From the NCBI RefSeq assembly GCF_025460765.1, contig NZ_JAMWEG010000001.1, positions 62,001 to 126,000 of the forward strand: 64,000 bases of DNA, written 5' to 3'. Shown in pieces: positions 7,278 through 16,093 of this stretch (position 1 is its first letter; each line of letters opens with the position of its first letter). A program made the position numbers and the translations under genes. The notes under the pieces were generated by a model, which was given only the letters and a program-made list of their open reading frames with translations, searched no databases and had not been told where the DNA came from. Source of the stretch: Micromonospora sp. MA102 (GTDB lineage: Bacteria; Actinomycetota; Actinomycetes; Mycobacteriales; Micromonosporaceae).

Positions 7278-10200
7278 TCGCTGTTCCCCTGCCCCTCGTC
7301 GTCGGCCCGGTTGAGCCGCTGGCTGATCACCTGGGTGACGCCGCTGCGCATGGTCACGCCGTAGAGCGCGTCGGCGATCTCCATGGTGCGCTTCTGGTGG
7401 GTGATCACGATGAGCTGGCTCTTCTCGCGGAGCTGGGCCAGCAGCGTGATCAGGCGGCCCAGGTTGACGTCGTCGAGGGCCGCCTCCACCTCGTCCATGA
7501 TGTAGAACGGGCTGGGCCGCGCGCGGAAGATCGCCACAAGCATGGCGACCGCGGTCAGCGAGCGCTCGCCGCCGGACAGCAGCGAGAGTCGCTTGATCTT
7601 CTTGCCGGGCGGCCGGGCCTCGACCTCGACGCCCGTGGTGAGCAGGTCCTCCGGGTCGGTGAGCACCAGCCGCCCCTCGCCGCCCGGGAAGAGCACGGTG
7701 AACACCTGCTCGAACTCCCGCGCGGTGTCCTCGAACGCGCTGGCGAAGACCTCCAGGATCCGGTCGTCGACGTCCTTGACCACGGTGAGCAGGTCCCGGC
7801 GGGTGGCCTTGAGGTCCTCCAGCTGCTCGGAGAGGAACTTGAAGCGCTCCTCCAGCGCGGCGAACTCCTCCAGCGCCAGCGGGTTGACCTTGCCGAGCAG
7901 GGCCAGCTCCCGCTCCGCCTTCGCGGCACGCTTCTCCTGCACCGGCCGCTCGTAGCGCACCGGCTCGGGCACCGGCGTGCCGTCCTTCTCCGCCGCCGCG
8001 ACGTCCGCGTCGGTGGGCGGGACGAGCTCGTCGGGGCCGTACTCGGCGACCAGGGTGGCCACGTCGAGGCCGAAGTCCTCGGCCGCCTTCGCCTCCAACT
8101 GCTCGATGCGCAGCCGCTGCTCGGCGCGGGCCACCTCGTCCCGGTGCACCTGGCTGGTCAGCCGCTCCAGCTCGGCGCCGAGCCGCTTGGCCGCGCCGCG
8201 TACCTCGGACAGCTCGGCCTCGCGGGCGGCGCGCTCGCGGGCCACCTCGTCGCGGTGCTCCTCGGCGCGGGCGATCGAGACGGTGAGCCGGGTGAGCGCC
8301 TCGCGGGCGCCGCCGACCACGGCCCGGGCGATCTCCGCGCCGCGGGTGCGGGCCGCGCGCCGGGCGGCCGCGCGCTCCCGCGCGGCCCGCTCGGCGGTCG
8401 CCTGCCGGGCCAGCGAGTCGGCCCGGCCGGCGATCGAGGAGACCCGCTCCTCGGCGGTACGCACGGCGAGCCGGACCTCCATCTCGTTCTGCCGGGCCTG
8501 CGGCACCATGGCGGCGAGCTGGTCGCGTTCCTCGGTGGACGGTTCGGCGTCGAGCGGGGTGGCCTCGGCCAGCCGGAGCCGTTCCTCCAGCTCGGCGAGG
8601 GCCTGCAGATCGCGCTCCCGGGCGGCCTCGGCGCGGGCCCGGGACTCGCCGAGCCGGTCGGTCTCCGCCTTGGCGGACCGGGCGGCGGCGCCCAGCTCGG
8701 CGAGGCGGCGGGCGGCGGCGTTGCGGTGGCTCTCCGCCTCCCGCTTGGCGGCGGCCGCGTGCTGCACGGCCTCCTTGGCGGCGGCCACCTCGGCGCGCGC
8801 CTCGACCAGCTGGTCGCGCAGCTCGGCGCTGGTCCGCTCGGCGGTGGCCCGGTTGGCCCGGGCCTCCTCGACGGCCGCCTGCACCTCGATGTAGCTGGGT
8901 GCCTTGGCCGACCCGCCGGCCGCCGCGTACGCCCCGACCACGTCGCCGTCGGGGGTGACCGCGCGCAGCTCCGGGTTGCCGGCGACCAGCTCGGCGGCGG
9001 CGGCCAGGTCGTCGACCAGCACCACGTCGCGCAGCGCCCGGTGCACCGCCGGGCGGATCTCGGCGGAGCACTCCACCAGGTCGGGGGCCCAGCGGGCGCC
9101 GTCGGGCAGCTTCGGGCGCAGCGCGTCGGCGGAGCCCGCCATGCCGGGGCCGGCGGGGCTGCCGACCAGCAGGCCGGCCCGGCCGGCGTCAGAGATCTTG
9201 AGCAGCCGCATCGCCTCGACGGCCTCGTCCACACCGCTGACCGCGACCGCGTCGGCGAGCCCGCCGAGCGCGGCGGCCAGCGCCGCCTCGTTGCCCGGGG
9301 CCACGGTGAGCAGCCCGGCGAGACTGCCGAGCAGGCCGGGCACCTGGTCGGCGCGGGCCAGCAGGGCGCCGGCGCCGTCCTTGCGGCGCAGGCCGAGGGC
9401 GAGCGCTTCCTCGCGGGCCTTCCAGGTCGCCGCGTCCTTCTCGGCGGCCCGCTCGGCGTCGGCGAGGCTGCGCACGGCGGCCTGGGCCTGCTCGTGCACG
9501 GCGACCGCCTCGGCGTGCCGGGCGTCCAGGTCGGCGTTGTCCCGGTCGGCCTCGGTGGACTGTTCGGCGACCGCGTCGAGCTCGCCCTGGGCCTTCTCGG
9601 CGCGGGTCAGGGCGTCGGTGTGCGCGGCGGCGAGCCGTTCGATCTCCTCGCCGGCGCTGGTGGTCCGGGCCCGGGCGGAGTTGACCTGGCCGGTGAGCCG
9701 GGCCAGCCCCTCGCGCCGGTCGGCGATGGCCTTGGCGGCGGCCACCAGTTCCCGCTCGGCGGCGGCGAGCTGCCGCTCCAGCTCCTGCCGGTGCTCGACC
9801 GCCTCGGCGAGCCGGATCTGGTCGTCGGTGAGCGCCGCCCGCAGCTCCTCCTCCTGCTCGCGGACCCGCCGGGACTCGGCCTCCAGCTGGTCCGGGTCGC
9901 GGCCGGGGCGCTCGTCGTCCCCGGTGGCGCTCAGGTGCCGCAGCCGTTCCCGGGCGAGCTGCTCGATCGAGCGGAACCGCTCCTGGAGCGCGGAGAGCTT
10001 GTACCAGGTGTCCTGGGCCGCGGCGAGCAGCGGGGCGTCCTCGGCCAGCGCCGCCTCCAGCTCGCCGAGGCGGCCCTGCACCTCACCGTGCTCGGCCTCG
10101 ATCTGCTCGCGCCGCTCGCGCAGCGCGGTCTCGTCGGCGATCTCCCGGTCCAGTGTGGTGCGCAGGGTGTGCAGGTCGTCGGCGAGCAGCCGCAACCGGG

Positions 10201-10873
10201 CGTCGCGCAGGTTGGCCTGGATGGCGGCGGCCCGGCGGGCCACCTCCGCCTGCCGGCCCAGCGGCTTGAGCTGGCGGCGCAGCTCGGCGGTGAGGTCGGT
10301 GAGCCGGTTGAGGTTGGTCTGCATCGCGTCGAGCTTCCGCAGCGCCTTTTCCTTGCGCTTGCGGTGCTTGAGGACGCCGGCCGCCTCCTCGATGAACGCC
10401 CGCCGGTCCTCCGGCTTGGCGTGCAGCATGCCGTCGAGCCGGCCCTGCCCGACGATGATGTGCATCTCCCGGCCGATGCCGGAGTCCGAGAGCAGCTCCT
10501 GGATGTCCAGCAACCGGCAGGAGTCGCCGTTGATCTCGTATTCGCTCTCGCCGGAGCGGAACATCCGGCGGGTGATGGAGACCTCGGTGTACTCGATCGG
10601 CAGCGCGCCGTCGGTGTTGTCGATGGTGAGGGTGACCTCGGCCCGGCCCAGCGGCGCCCGCCCGGCCGTGCCGGCGAAGATGACGTCCTCCATCTTGCCG
10701 CCGCGCAGCGCCTTGGCGCCCTGCTCGCCGAGGACCCAGGCGATGGCGTCGACGACGTTGGACTTGCCGGAGCCGTTCGGGCCGACCACGCAGGTGATCC
10801 CGGGCTCCAGCTTCAGCGTCGTCGCGGAGGCGAAGGACTTGAAGCCCTTCACCGTCAGGCTCTTGAGATGCAC
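7274..10873 (-). CDS. smc: Chromosome segregation ATPase SMC
   Basis: A 1199-residue structural-maintenance-of-chromosomes protein, the full family length. The N-terminal head has KGFKSFA and Walker A GPNGSGKSN near residue 35. Long Ala/Glu/Arg-rich coiled coils follow, then a hinge at about residues 500-650 (GSLAGLLTVAPGNEAAL through GDVVGAYAAAGGSAK). The C-terminal head has the signature LSGGERSLTA and Walker B FYIMDEVEAALDD. GTG at 10873 follows a GAGGA/GAGAAG site. With ScpA and ScpB, which are not in this window, it compacts and segregates the chromosome. The gene starts a transcript that also carries the HAD hydrolase. Confidence 0.97.
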   Translation of the reverse strand: MHLKSLTVKGFKSFASATTLKLEPGITCVVGPNGSGKSNVVDAIAWVLGEQGAKALRGGKMEDVIFAGTAGRAPLGRAEVTLTIDNTDGALPIEYTEVSITRRMFRSGESEYEINGDSCRLLDIQELLSDSGIGREMHIIVGQGRLDGMLHAKPEDRRAFIEEAAGVLKHRKRKEKALRKLDAMQTNLNRLTDLTAELRRQLKPLGRQAEVARRAAAIQANLRDARLRLLADDLHTLRTTLDREIADETALRERREQIEAEHGEVQGRLGELEAALAEDAPLLAAAQDTWYKLSALQERFRSIEQLARERLRHLSATGDDERPGRDPDQLEAESRRVREQEEELRAALTDDQIRLAEAVEHRQELERQLAAAERELVAAAKAIADRREGLARLTGQVNSARARTTSAGEEIERLAAAHTDALTRAEKAQGELDAVAEQSTEADRDNADLDARHAEAVAVHEQAQAAVRSLADAERAAEKDAATWKAREEALALGLRRKDGAGALLARADQVPGLLGSLAGLLTVAPGNEAALAAALGGLADAVAVSGVDEAVEAMRLLKISDAGRAGLLVGSPAGPGMAGSADALRPKLPDGARWAPDLVECSAEIRPAVHRALRDVVLVDDLAAAAELVAGNPELRAVTPDGDVVGAYAAAGGSAKAPSYIEVQAAVEEARANRATAERTSAELRDQLVEARAEVAAAKEAVQHAAAAKREAESHRNAAARRLAELGAAARSAKAETDRLGESRARAEAARERDLQALAELEERLRLAEATPLDAEPSTEERDQLAAMVPQARQNEMEVRLAVRTAEERVSSIAGRADSLARQATAERAARERAAARRAARTRGAEIARAVVGGAREALTRLTVSIARAEEHRDEVARERAAREAELSEVRGAAKRLGAELERLTSQVHRDEVARAEQRLRIEQLEAKAAEDFGLDVATLVAEYGPDELVPPTDADVAAAEKDGTPVPEPVRYERPVQEKRAAKAERELALLGKVNPLALEEFAALEERFKFLSEQLEDLKATRRDLLTVVKDVDDRILEVFASAFEDTAREFEQVFTVLFPGGEGRLVLTDPEDLLTTGVEVEARPPGKKIKRLSLLSGGERSLTAVAMLVAIFRARPSPFYIMDEVEAALDDVNLGRLITLLAQLREKSQLIVITHQKRTMEIADALYGVTMRSGVTQVISQRLNRADDEGQGNSE

Positions 10874-11177
10874 CTTCTCGATCCTCGTCCGGTGGCCGCC
10901 GTACCGTCGCCGGCTGCGCGGACCTGGCGAACCCGCAGACTAACCCGCGGGCGGGGGGAGGCTGGTACGCGACCCACCCGGTGCCGGAGGTGTCCGCTTT
11001 CCGGCGGTGTGGCGTACGCCACGGAAAAGTGCAAGATCAGAATTGCGGGGCGCAATTCCGGTGACGGCCGGCAAGATCGCGGAATGGGGTCCCCGGAAAC
11101 AAAAAGCTGCGCGCCGGCACTGGGGTGTCGGCGCGCGTTTTCTGTGTGGTGCGATTCAGTTTTCCGACGACCGGAGA
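10874..11177. other. Non-coding stretch upstream of smc
   Basis: No convincing gene lies here. It should hold the smc promoter. It also contains a perfect 14-bp palindrome (GTGGCGTACGCCAC, 11009-11022), a small dyad GAATTGC-N5-GCAATTC just after it, and the terminator listed at 11109-11137. The palindrome could be a regulator site for smc but has no assigned protein. Confidence 0.6.
11109..11137. terminator. Bidirectional intrinsic terminator
   Basis: GCGCGCCGGCAC and GTGTCGGCGCGC form a near-perfect stem with a TGGG loop. It is flanked by AAAAA on the left and TTTT on the right, so it has a U-tract in both directions. On the minus strand it lies about 40 bases after the 64-residue coiled-coil gene, which it should terminate. 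Confidence 0.8.
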
Positions 11178-11372
11178 TCAGGTCAGCGCGGGCTCGGCCA
11201 GTCGGAGGAGGTCGTCTGCCTCCGCCGCAGCCGCCGCAAGCCGATCGTTGTCGGCGCGCAGACGCGTGATCTCGAACTCCAGTGCCTGAACCCTGGCACG
11301 CAGTCGGGTGACCTCGTCGAGCAGACGCCGGTCGGGCGCTGCACCTACGTGGCCGTAGAGGGCCTTCGCCAT
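11178..11372 (-). CDS. Small coiled-coil protein, 64 residues, function unknown
   Basis: The ATG at 11372 follows AAGGAG at ideal spacing; a much longer in-frame ORF upstream has no ribosome site and would read through the promoter. The 64-residue product begins MAKALYGHVG and then forms one continuous amphipathic helix with heptads of Leu/Val (LLDEVTRLRARVQALEFEI, then TRLRADNDRLAAAAAEA), ending in LLRLAEPALT. It looks like a short parallel coiled coil. I recall similar small proteins in other actinobacteria, but no function. A strong promoter upstream and an intrinsic terminator downstream make it a monocistronic unit, probably well expressed. Confidence 0.8.
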   Translation of the reverse strand: MAKALYGHVGAAPDRRLLDEVTRLRARVQALEFEITRLRADNDRLAAAAAEADDLLRLAEPALT

Positions 11373-11485
11373 GCTGACTCCTTGATATGCGCTGCCGGAA
11401 AGGCCGGCCAACGCGCGCCCATGATGTTCGCGGCTGCCATCCCCGCGAAATCCGGGCATGGCTGGGCGCGACTGGCGACACCTAT

Positions 11486-11515
11486 ATATTGAGCCGAACC
11501 CCCCTCCTTCGTCAA
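11486..11515 (-). promoter_or_regulatory. Promoter of the 64-residue coiled-coil gene
   Basis: On the minus strand TTGACG (11515-11510) and CAATAT (11491-11486) are 18 bp apart, close to the housekeeping sigma consensus and unusual in such GC-rich DNA. TATATA follows immediately. Transcription from here gives a leader of roughly 105 bases before ATG 11372. Confidence 0.65.
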
Positions 11516-11678
11516 GTTCCCGCAGGCCGTAGATCATCTCCACGTCCACCGGTCCACTTGTCGGGGGGTTGCCACAAGGCGCGGACACGCTCTGTCCGGA
11601 CGCCTTTACTGTACGCCCGGGAATGTGTGAACGCCTCACCCTTGCCGTCCGGTTCCCCTTAACTCTTTCTTAGCCACG

Positions 11679-11708
11679 TTGCCGCAGCTCGCGCCGCGCC
11701 CGTAGCGT
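11679..11708 (+). promoter_or_regulatory. Candidate promoter of the CAP-domain gene
   Basis: TTGCCG (11679-11684) and TAGCGT (11703-11708) are separated by 18 bp, giving a leader of about 30 bases to the GTG at 11746. Confidence 0.5.
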
Positions 11709-11745
11709 CACTGCGGCCCGCAACCGACCCGTGGAGGGGACAGGC

Positions 11746-13008
11746 GTGTACCGCTGGACCGACCCGATCGACCCGGACGGCGTCTCCCGACGCCCCGAGC
11801 CACCGACCGACGACGGGCCGGCCTGGCTCACCGACCGGCCCGAGCCGCGGTCGTCCTACCTCTTCGGGGACGAGCCGGGGCAGCCCGGCCCGGCCCGGTC
11901 CGAGACGCCGACCGGCGCCTGGCCGGCCGACACCCCGGCCACGCCGTGGCGGGACGACCACACCGCGGAGCGCACCGGCCACCTCCCCGCCGCCGGTGCC
12001 GCCCCGCACGGGTGGGCCGACGCCGGGCGGTACGCCGACGCCGACCCGACCGGGTACGCCCCGGCCGGTGAGCCGCCGGCGTACCGCCCGGCGGCCCACC
12101 CGGGCGCCCCGATGTCCCCCTACGAGCCGGCCCCCGACTGGCACCCGGAGCAGCAGCCCGCCGCCTGGCAGCCGGCCGCGGACGAGCAGCCCACCACCGC
12201 GTGGCAGCCCGCCGCCGCCTGGCAGCCGGCCACCGACGCCGCGGCCGAGGACACCGGCCGGCACCGGCAGCGGCGCCGCCTGCCGCGTCCGCTCCTCATC
12301 GGTGGCGCGGCCGCCGCGGCGACCCTCGTGGTGAGCCTCGGCGTGGGCGCCCTGGTGCTGACCGGCGACGACCAGCCGACCGAGCGGACCGCCGCCGACG
12401 CCCCGGTGGCCGCCGCTCCGCTCGCGTCCGACGGCGCCGAGGCGGACGCGGGCGACGCGCTCGCGCCGGAGTCGGCCAGCCCGAGCGCCGCACCGACCAG
12501 CGCCAAGCCGAGTCCGACGAAGAAGCCGACCCCGAAGCCGAGCCGGACCACCGCCCCGTCCCGGCAGCTGCCGCGCAGCGCCGCACCGCGCACCACGGGC
12601 GCCACCACGGCCTCGGCCAAGGGGCTCAGCGCCGAGCTGCGGGAGGTCGTCGACCTGGTCAACCAGGAGCGGGCCAAGGCCGGCTGCAAGGCGCTGACCG
12701 TCGACGACAAGCTGACGCTCGCCGCCCAGCGGCACAGCCAGGACCAGGCCGACCACAAGACCATGTCGCACGACGGCAGCGACGGCAGCGACGTGGGTGA
12801 CCGGCTCGACCGGGTCGGCTACGCCTGGCGGTCGTACGGCGAGAACGTCGCCTGGAACCAGCAGAGCCCGGCCGCCGTGATGGACGCCTGGATGAACTCC
12901 CCGGGGCACCGGGCCAACATCCTGAACTGCTCGTTCACCGAGATCGGCGTGGGCGTGGCGCGGAGCAACGGGCCGTACTGGACGCAGGACTTCGGCACCC
13001 CGCGCTGA
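11746..13008 (+). CDS. Membrane-anchored CAP/SCP-domain protein
   Basis: I start it at GTG 11746 (420 residues), placed after GGAGGGGA; an in-frame GTG at 11731 overlaps that site. Residues 1-175 are Pro/Ala/Trp/Asp-rich and look disordered. One transmembrane segment (LLIGGAAAAATLVVSLGVGA, about 182-206) follows a basic RRRLPRP stop, so the N-terminus is likely cytoplasmic and the C-terminus outside. A Pro/Lys/Thr stalk then leads to a CAP domain at about 298-420 with LVNQERAKAGC, LAAQRHSQDQA, SYGENVAW and SPGHRANIL. Bacterial CAP proteins are secreted or surface proteins whose activity is mostly unknown. Confidence 0.88.
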   Translation: MYRWTDPIDPDGVSRRPEPPTDDGPAWLTDRPEPRSSYLFGDEPGQPGPARSETPTGAWPADTPATPWRDDHTAERTGHLPAAGAAPHGWADAGRYADADPTGYAPAGEPPAYRPAAHPGAPMSPYEPAPDWHPEQQPAAWQPAADEQPTTAWQPAAAWQPATDAAAEDTGRHRQRRRLPRPLLIGGAAAAATLVVSLGVGALVLTGDDQPTERTAADAPVAAAPLASDGAEADAGDALAPESASPSAAPTSAKPSPTKKPTPKPSRTTAPSRQLPRSAAPRTTGATTASAKGLSAELREVVDLVNQERAKAGCKALTVDDKLTLAAQRHSQDQADHKTMSHDGSDGSDVGDRLDRVGYAWRSYGENVAWNQQSPAAVMDAWMNSPGHRANILNCSFTEIGVGVARSNGPYWTQDFGTPR

Positions 13009-13076
13009 CCGGCGCGTCGTGACCGGGCCCGCGCTCGTTGACCGGGTGAGGTACGCCGGGGACGCCTGAGCCGTGC

Positions 13077-13104
13077 CGGCCCCGCGGCCGGCGCAGCGGG
13101 GCCG
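13077..13104. terminator. Hairpin after the CAP-domain gene
   Basis: CGGCCCCGC (13077-13085) pairs perfectly with GCGGGGCCG (13096-13104) over a 10-base loop. There is no T-run. It lies 69 bases after the CAP gene stop and is a likely but weakly supported terminator. Confidence 0.4.
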
Positions 13105-13157
13105 CCGGAGACGTACCGGCAGGGGGCGGGGTGCCGCCCGCGACCCGGGAGCTGTCG

Positions 13158-14024
13158 ATGCGGATCCGGCCGGCGTGGGCCGTGTCGCCCCGGCCGGTCC
13201 GCGTCCGCCGACGCGGGCCGCGCCGGGGCTTCGCGGTGGTGCTGACGGTGCTGCTGCTCGCCCCGGCGGCGGCCTGCCGGGAGCCGCTCGTCCCGCCCGG
13301 CGCGCCCACCCCGTGGCCGTCCGCGCAGGCCCGGCAGTGGCAGTGGCAGTGGCAGCTCACCGGCCCGGTGGACGTCACCGTCGAGGCCGACGTCTTCCTG
13401 CTCGACCCCGTGCGGACCACCGCCGCCGAGACCGGCGCGCTGCGCGCCCGCCACCGCCGCCTGGTGTGCCAGGTCGGGGTCGGTACGTACGCGACCGGCG
13501 CTCCGGACGCCAGCCGCTTCCCGGCGGCGGTACGCGGGGCGGCCGTCGCGGGCCGGCCGGGCAGCCGGTGGCTGGACGTCCGCCGGTGGGACTCGCTGGA
13601 ACCGGTGCTGGCCGACCGGTTCCGGCTCTGCCGGGGCAAGGGCTTCGGCGCCGTGGCGCTCGACGACGCCGACGGCTACCTGCACCGCCCCGGCTTCCCG
13701 CTCACCTTCGACGACCAGCTGGTGTTCAACCGCCGTGTCGCCGCACTGGCCCGGCGGCTGGACCTCTCCCCCGGGCTGGTCGACGACCTGCCGCAGGTGG
13801 CGGCGCTCGCCCCCGACTTCGACTTCGCGGTCAACCAGGAGTGCGTCCGCCGGGGCGGGTGCGACAAGCTGCTGCCGTTCGTCGACGCGGACAAGCCGGT
13901 GTTCCACGTGGAGTACACGGGCGACCCGGCCGAGTTCTGCGTCACCACGGTCGGCTACGGCTTCGCCTCGATCCTCAAGGACCGCACCCTCGACGCGTGG
14001 CGCGAACCCTGCGCGCTGCCCTGA
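13158..14024 (+). CDS. GH114-like endo-alpha-1,4-polygalactosaminidase family lipoprotein
   Basis: ATG 13158 follows GGGAG, giving 288 residues. The N-terminus has a basic RRRGPRRG followed by a hydrophobic core ending LLLAPAAAC, a lipobox with Cys near residue 40, so it should be a membrane-anchored lipoprotein. The mature part matches the GH114 (TIM-barrel, DUF297) pattern: WQWQLTGPVDVTVEADVFLLD, a VCQVGVGTY strand, DVRRWDSLEPVLADR, GFGAVALDDADGY with its acidic pair, and FDFAVNQEC. Family members cleave galactosaminoglycans, or act within exopolysaccharide gene sets. Here there is no such set nearby, so the substrate is open. Confidence 0.82.
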   Translation: MRIRPAWAVSPRPVRVRRRGPRRGFAVVLTVLLLAPAAACREPLVPPGAPTPWPSAQARQWQWQWQLTGPVDVTVEADVFLLDPVRTTAAETGALRARHRRLVCQVGVGTYATGAPDASRFPAAVRGAAVAGRPGSRWLDVRRWDSLEPVLADRFRLCRGKGFGAVALDDADGYLHRPGFPLTFDDQLVFNRRVAALARRLDLSPGLVDDLPQVAALAPDFDFAVNQECVRRGGCDKLLPFVDADKPVFHVEYTGDPAEFCVTTVGYGFASILKDRTLDAWREPCALP

Positions 14025-14087
14025 GGTGCCGTCGCGCGATCGCGCCAGCCCGATCGGACCGGCGGGCGGGGACGACGGTGTGGCCGC

Positions 14088-14732
14088 TCAGCCGCTGACG
14101 TGGCGGAGGACGGCCAGGACCCGGCGATTGTCGGTGTCCGAGGCCGGCAGGCCGAGTTTCGCGAAGATGTTCGCCACGTGCTTCTCCACGACCCCGGACG
14201 TGATGACGAGGGCCGCCGCGATCCCGGCGTTGGATCGTCCCTCGGCCATCAGCGCGAGCACCTCGCGCTCCCGCGGGGTCAGCGACGCGACCCCGGCCGT
14301 GTCCTGCCCGGCCCGCATGAGGTGACCGACCACCTCCGGATCGAGCGCGGTGCCGCCGGATGCCACCCGGGTCAACGCGTCCACGAAATCGGCGACGTCG
14401 GCGACGCGGTCCTTGAGCAGGTAGCCGACGCCGCTCGGCCGATCGGCGAGCAGGCGGGTCGCGTAGCGGGTCTCCACGTACTGCGAGAACACCAGCACAC
14501 CGACGCCGGGATGGTCGCGCCGGATGTCGATCGCGGCGCGCAGTCCCTCGTCGGTGTGCGTCGGTGGCATCCGGATGTCGACGATGGCCACGTCCGGTAC
14601 GGCGGCGGCGACCGCGGACCGCAACTCCTCCGCGTCGGCCACCGCCGCGCACACCTCGAAACCGCGGTCGGTGAGCAGCCGGACCAAGCCTTCGCGCATC
14701 ATCGCGGCATCCTCCGCGATCACCACCCGCAT
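14088..14732 (-). CDS. NarL/LuxR-type response regulator
   Basis: A 214-residue regulator starting at ATG 14732 after GGAGG. The receiver domain has the acidic pocket AED near residue 7, the phosphoacceptor Asp52 in VAIVDIRMPP and the conserved Lys in GYLLKDRVAD. The C-terminal LuxR HTH (about 149-195) reads LTPREREVLALMAEGRSN then VVEKHVANIFAKLGL. It follows the histidine kinase gene by 14 bases and closes a four-gene unit with an ABC exporter. It probably regulates that exporter or other targets. The signal is unknown. Confidence 0.93.
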   Translation of the reverse strand: MRVVIAEDAAMMREGLVRLLTDRGFEVCAAVADAEELRSAVAAAVPDVAIVDIRMPPTHTDEGLRAAIDIRRDHPGVGVLVFSQYVETRYATRLLADRPSGVGYLLKDRVADVADFVDALTRVASGGTALDPEVVGHLMRAGQDTAGVASLTPREREVLALMAEGRSNAGIAAALVITSGVVEKHVANIFAKLGLPASDTDNRRVLAVLRHVSG

Positions 14733-14746
14733 GTCGTCGCCTCCGT

Positions 14747-16093
14747 TCACGCGTGTGTGGGCAGCTCGATCGCGACCCGGGTCGGACCGCCGGGCGGACT
14801 GTGCACGCGCATCCGGCCGTCCACGACGGCGATGCGGCGGGCCAGGCCGGACAGGCCCCGGCCGCCCGGGTTCGCCCCGCCGACGCCGTCGTCCTCGACG
14901 GTCAGTGTCAGACGCTCGCCGGATCGGGCGACGCCGAGCCCGACGCGGGTCGCCCGGCTGTGTTTGGCCGCGTTCGCGAGCAGCTCGGCGGCGCAGAAGT
15001 AGGCGATGGTCTCGATGGCGGGAGCCGGGCGGTCGGGCAGGTCGACCTTCACCTCGACCGGGATGGCGCTGCTCGTCGCCAGCGTCGCCAGCGCGTCGCC
15101 GAGACCGTTGTCGAGGACCGGCGGGTGGATCCCGCGCACCAGGTCGCGCAGGTCGGCGAGGGCTTCCTTCGCGCCCCGGTGGGCGAGCGCGACCAGTTCG
15201 CGGGCCTGGGCGAGGTCGGGCGGCGGGCCGTCGACACCGAGCTTCTCGGTCGCCATGCCGAGGTTCATCGCCAGCGTGGCCAGCCGGATCTGCGCGCCGT
15301 CGTGCAGGTCCCGTTCCAGCCTGCGCATCATCGTGGCCGCGTCGTCGATCGCGCGGGCCCGGGTGACCTGCAGTTCGCGTACCCGCTCGGCGAGCCGGCG
15401 CGGACCGAGCAGCCGGCGCAGCGCCGCGAGGTCCGCCGTCGTGCCGGCCCGCATCAACCACGGTGCGACCAGCAGCATGGCGAGGCCGGCCGCGGCGATG
15501 AGGAACGTCCCGGCGAACGTCCGCGCGCCGATGGTGCCGAACGGCGTCAGCGCCCACACCGGTCCGAGGCGCGTTCCGTCCGGGTGGTTGCGGAACAGCG
15601 GCCACCACACCGGGTAGCTGAGGTTGACCAGGCCGAACACGTAGCAGAACGCGCCGTAGCCCTCGGGGATGGCCAGTGGCACCTTGAGCAGGCCGTACCC
15701 GACGGCGCGCCAGCCCGGCCCGTCGGAGAGCACGGCGCCGATCCGCTTCGAGACGCGGGCCGGCGGGGCGTCCACGCGCACGTCGAGCAGCCGGTCCGCG
15801 AGTGACCGGTGCACGGCTCCCATGGCGCGCCCGATCGGGGTGGCCAGCACGACCAGGAGCGCGATGGTGAGCGGGAACAGGACCAGGAACACCGGTGCGA
15901 CGGCCGGTGCGGGCCGGTCGGACAGGGCGCCGGTCGCCCAGAGGACGAGGACGGCCAGGGCCGGCAGGATCGCCGGTACGGTCAGGATCGCGGCCGCGCT
16001 GACCAGGCCGGCGACGCAGAACACCGCCCGGCGCAGGGCCAGCGTGGTGAACGGGTCGCGCAGGGCGGTCATCGGCCCATTGTCACCGGTCAC
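14747..16093 (-). CDS. Two-component sensor histidine kinase (HisKA_3 type)
   Basis: A 448-residue kinase. GTG 16093 overlaps the permease stop (GTGA), suggesting coupled translation; ATG 16072 is a possible alternative. The N-terminal half holds about four to six hydrophobic helices with a Trp/Tyr-rich region (FGLVNLSYPVWWPL). The dimerisation/phosphotransfer helix is RRLERDLHDGAQIRLATLAM with the phosphorylated His. The ATPase domain has the N box ELLANAAKHSRA and G box DDGVGGANPGGRGL. It pairs with the LuxR-type regulator 14 bases downstream. The operon resembles actinobacterial kinase-plus-exporter modules that sense envelope stress or peptide antibiotics, which is inference. Confidence 0.92.
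   Translation of the reverse strand: MTGDNGPMTALRDPFTTLALRRAVFCVAGLVSAAAILTVPAILPALAVLVLWATGALSDRPAPAVAPVFLVLFPLTIALLVVLATPIGRAMGAVHRSLADRLLDVRVDAPPARVSKRIGAVLSDGPGWRAVGYGLLKVPLAIPEGYGAFCYVFGLVNLSYPVWWPLFRNHPDGTRLGPVWALTPFGTIGARTFAGTFLIAAAGLAMLLVAPWLMRAGTTADLAALRRLLGPRRLAERVRELQVTRARAIDDAATMMRRLERDLHDGAQIRLATLAMNLGMATEKLGVDGPPPDLAQARELVALAHRGAKEALADLRDLVRGIHPPVLDNGLGDALATLATSSAIPVEVKVDLPDRPAPAIETIAYFCAAELLANAAKHSRATRVGLGVARSGERLTLTVEDDGVGGANPGGRGLSGLARRIAVVDGRMRVHSPPGGPTRVAIELPTHA

Larger units (their letters stand above)
11373..11745. other. Divergent intergenic region with two promoters
   Basis: This gap between the small coiled-coil gene (minus) and the CAP-domain gene (plus) has no gene I can support. 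It contains the two promoters listed separately and a locally lower GC content around 11480-11520. Confidence 0.6.

Noticed and set aside
7397..11269. 1290-residue open frame opposite smc
   Set aside because: It mirrors the smc codons (high third-position GC) and has no domain; smc is intact on the other strand.
11373..11639. Longer N-terminus of the small coiled-coil protein
   Set aside because: No ribosome site, unusual composition, and it would span the promoter and leader.
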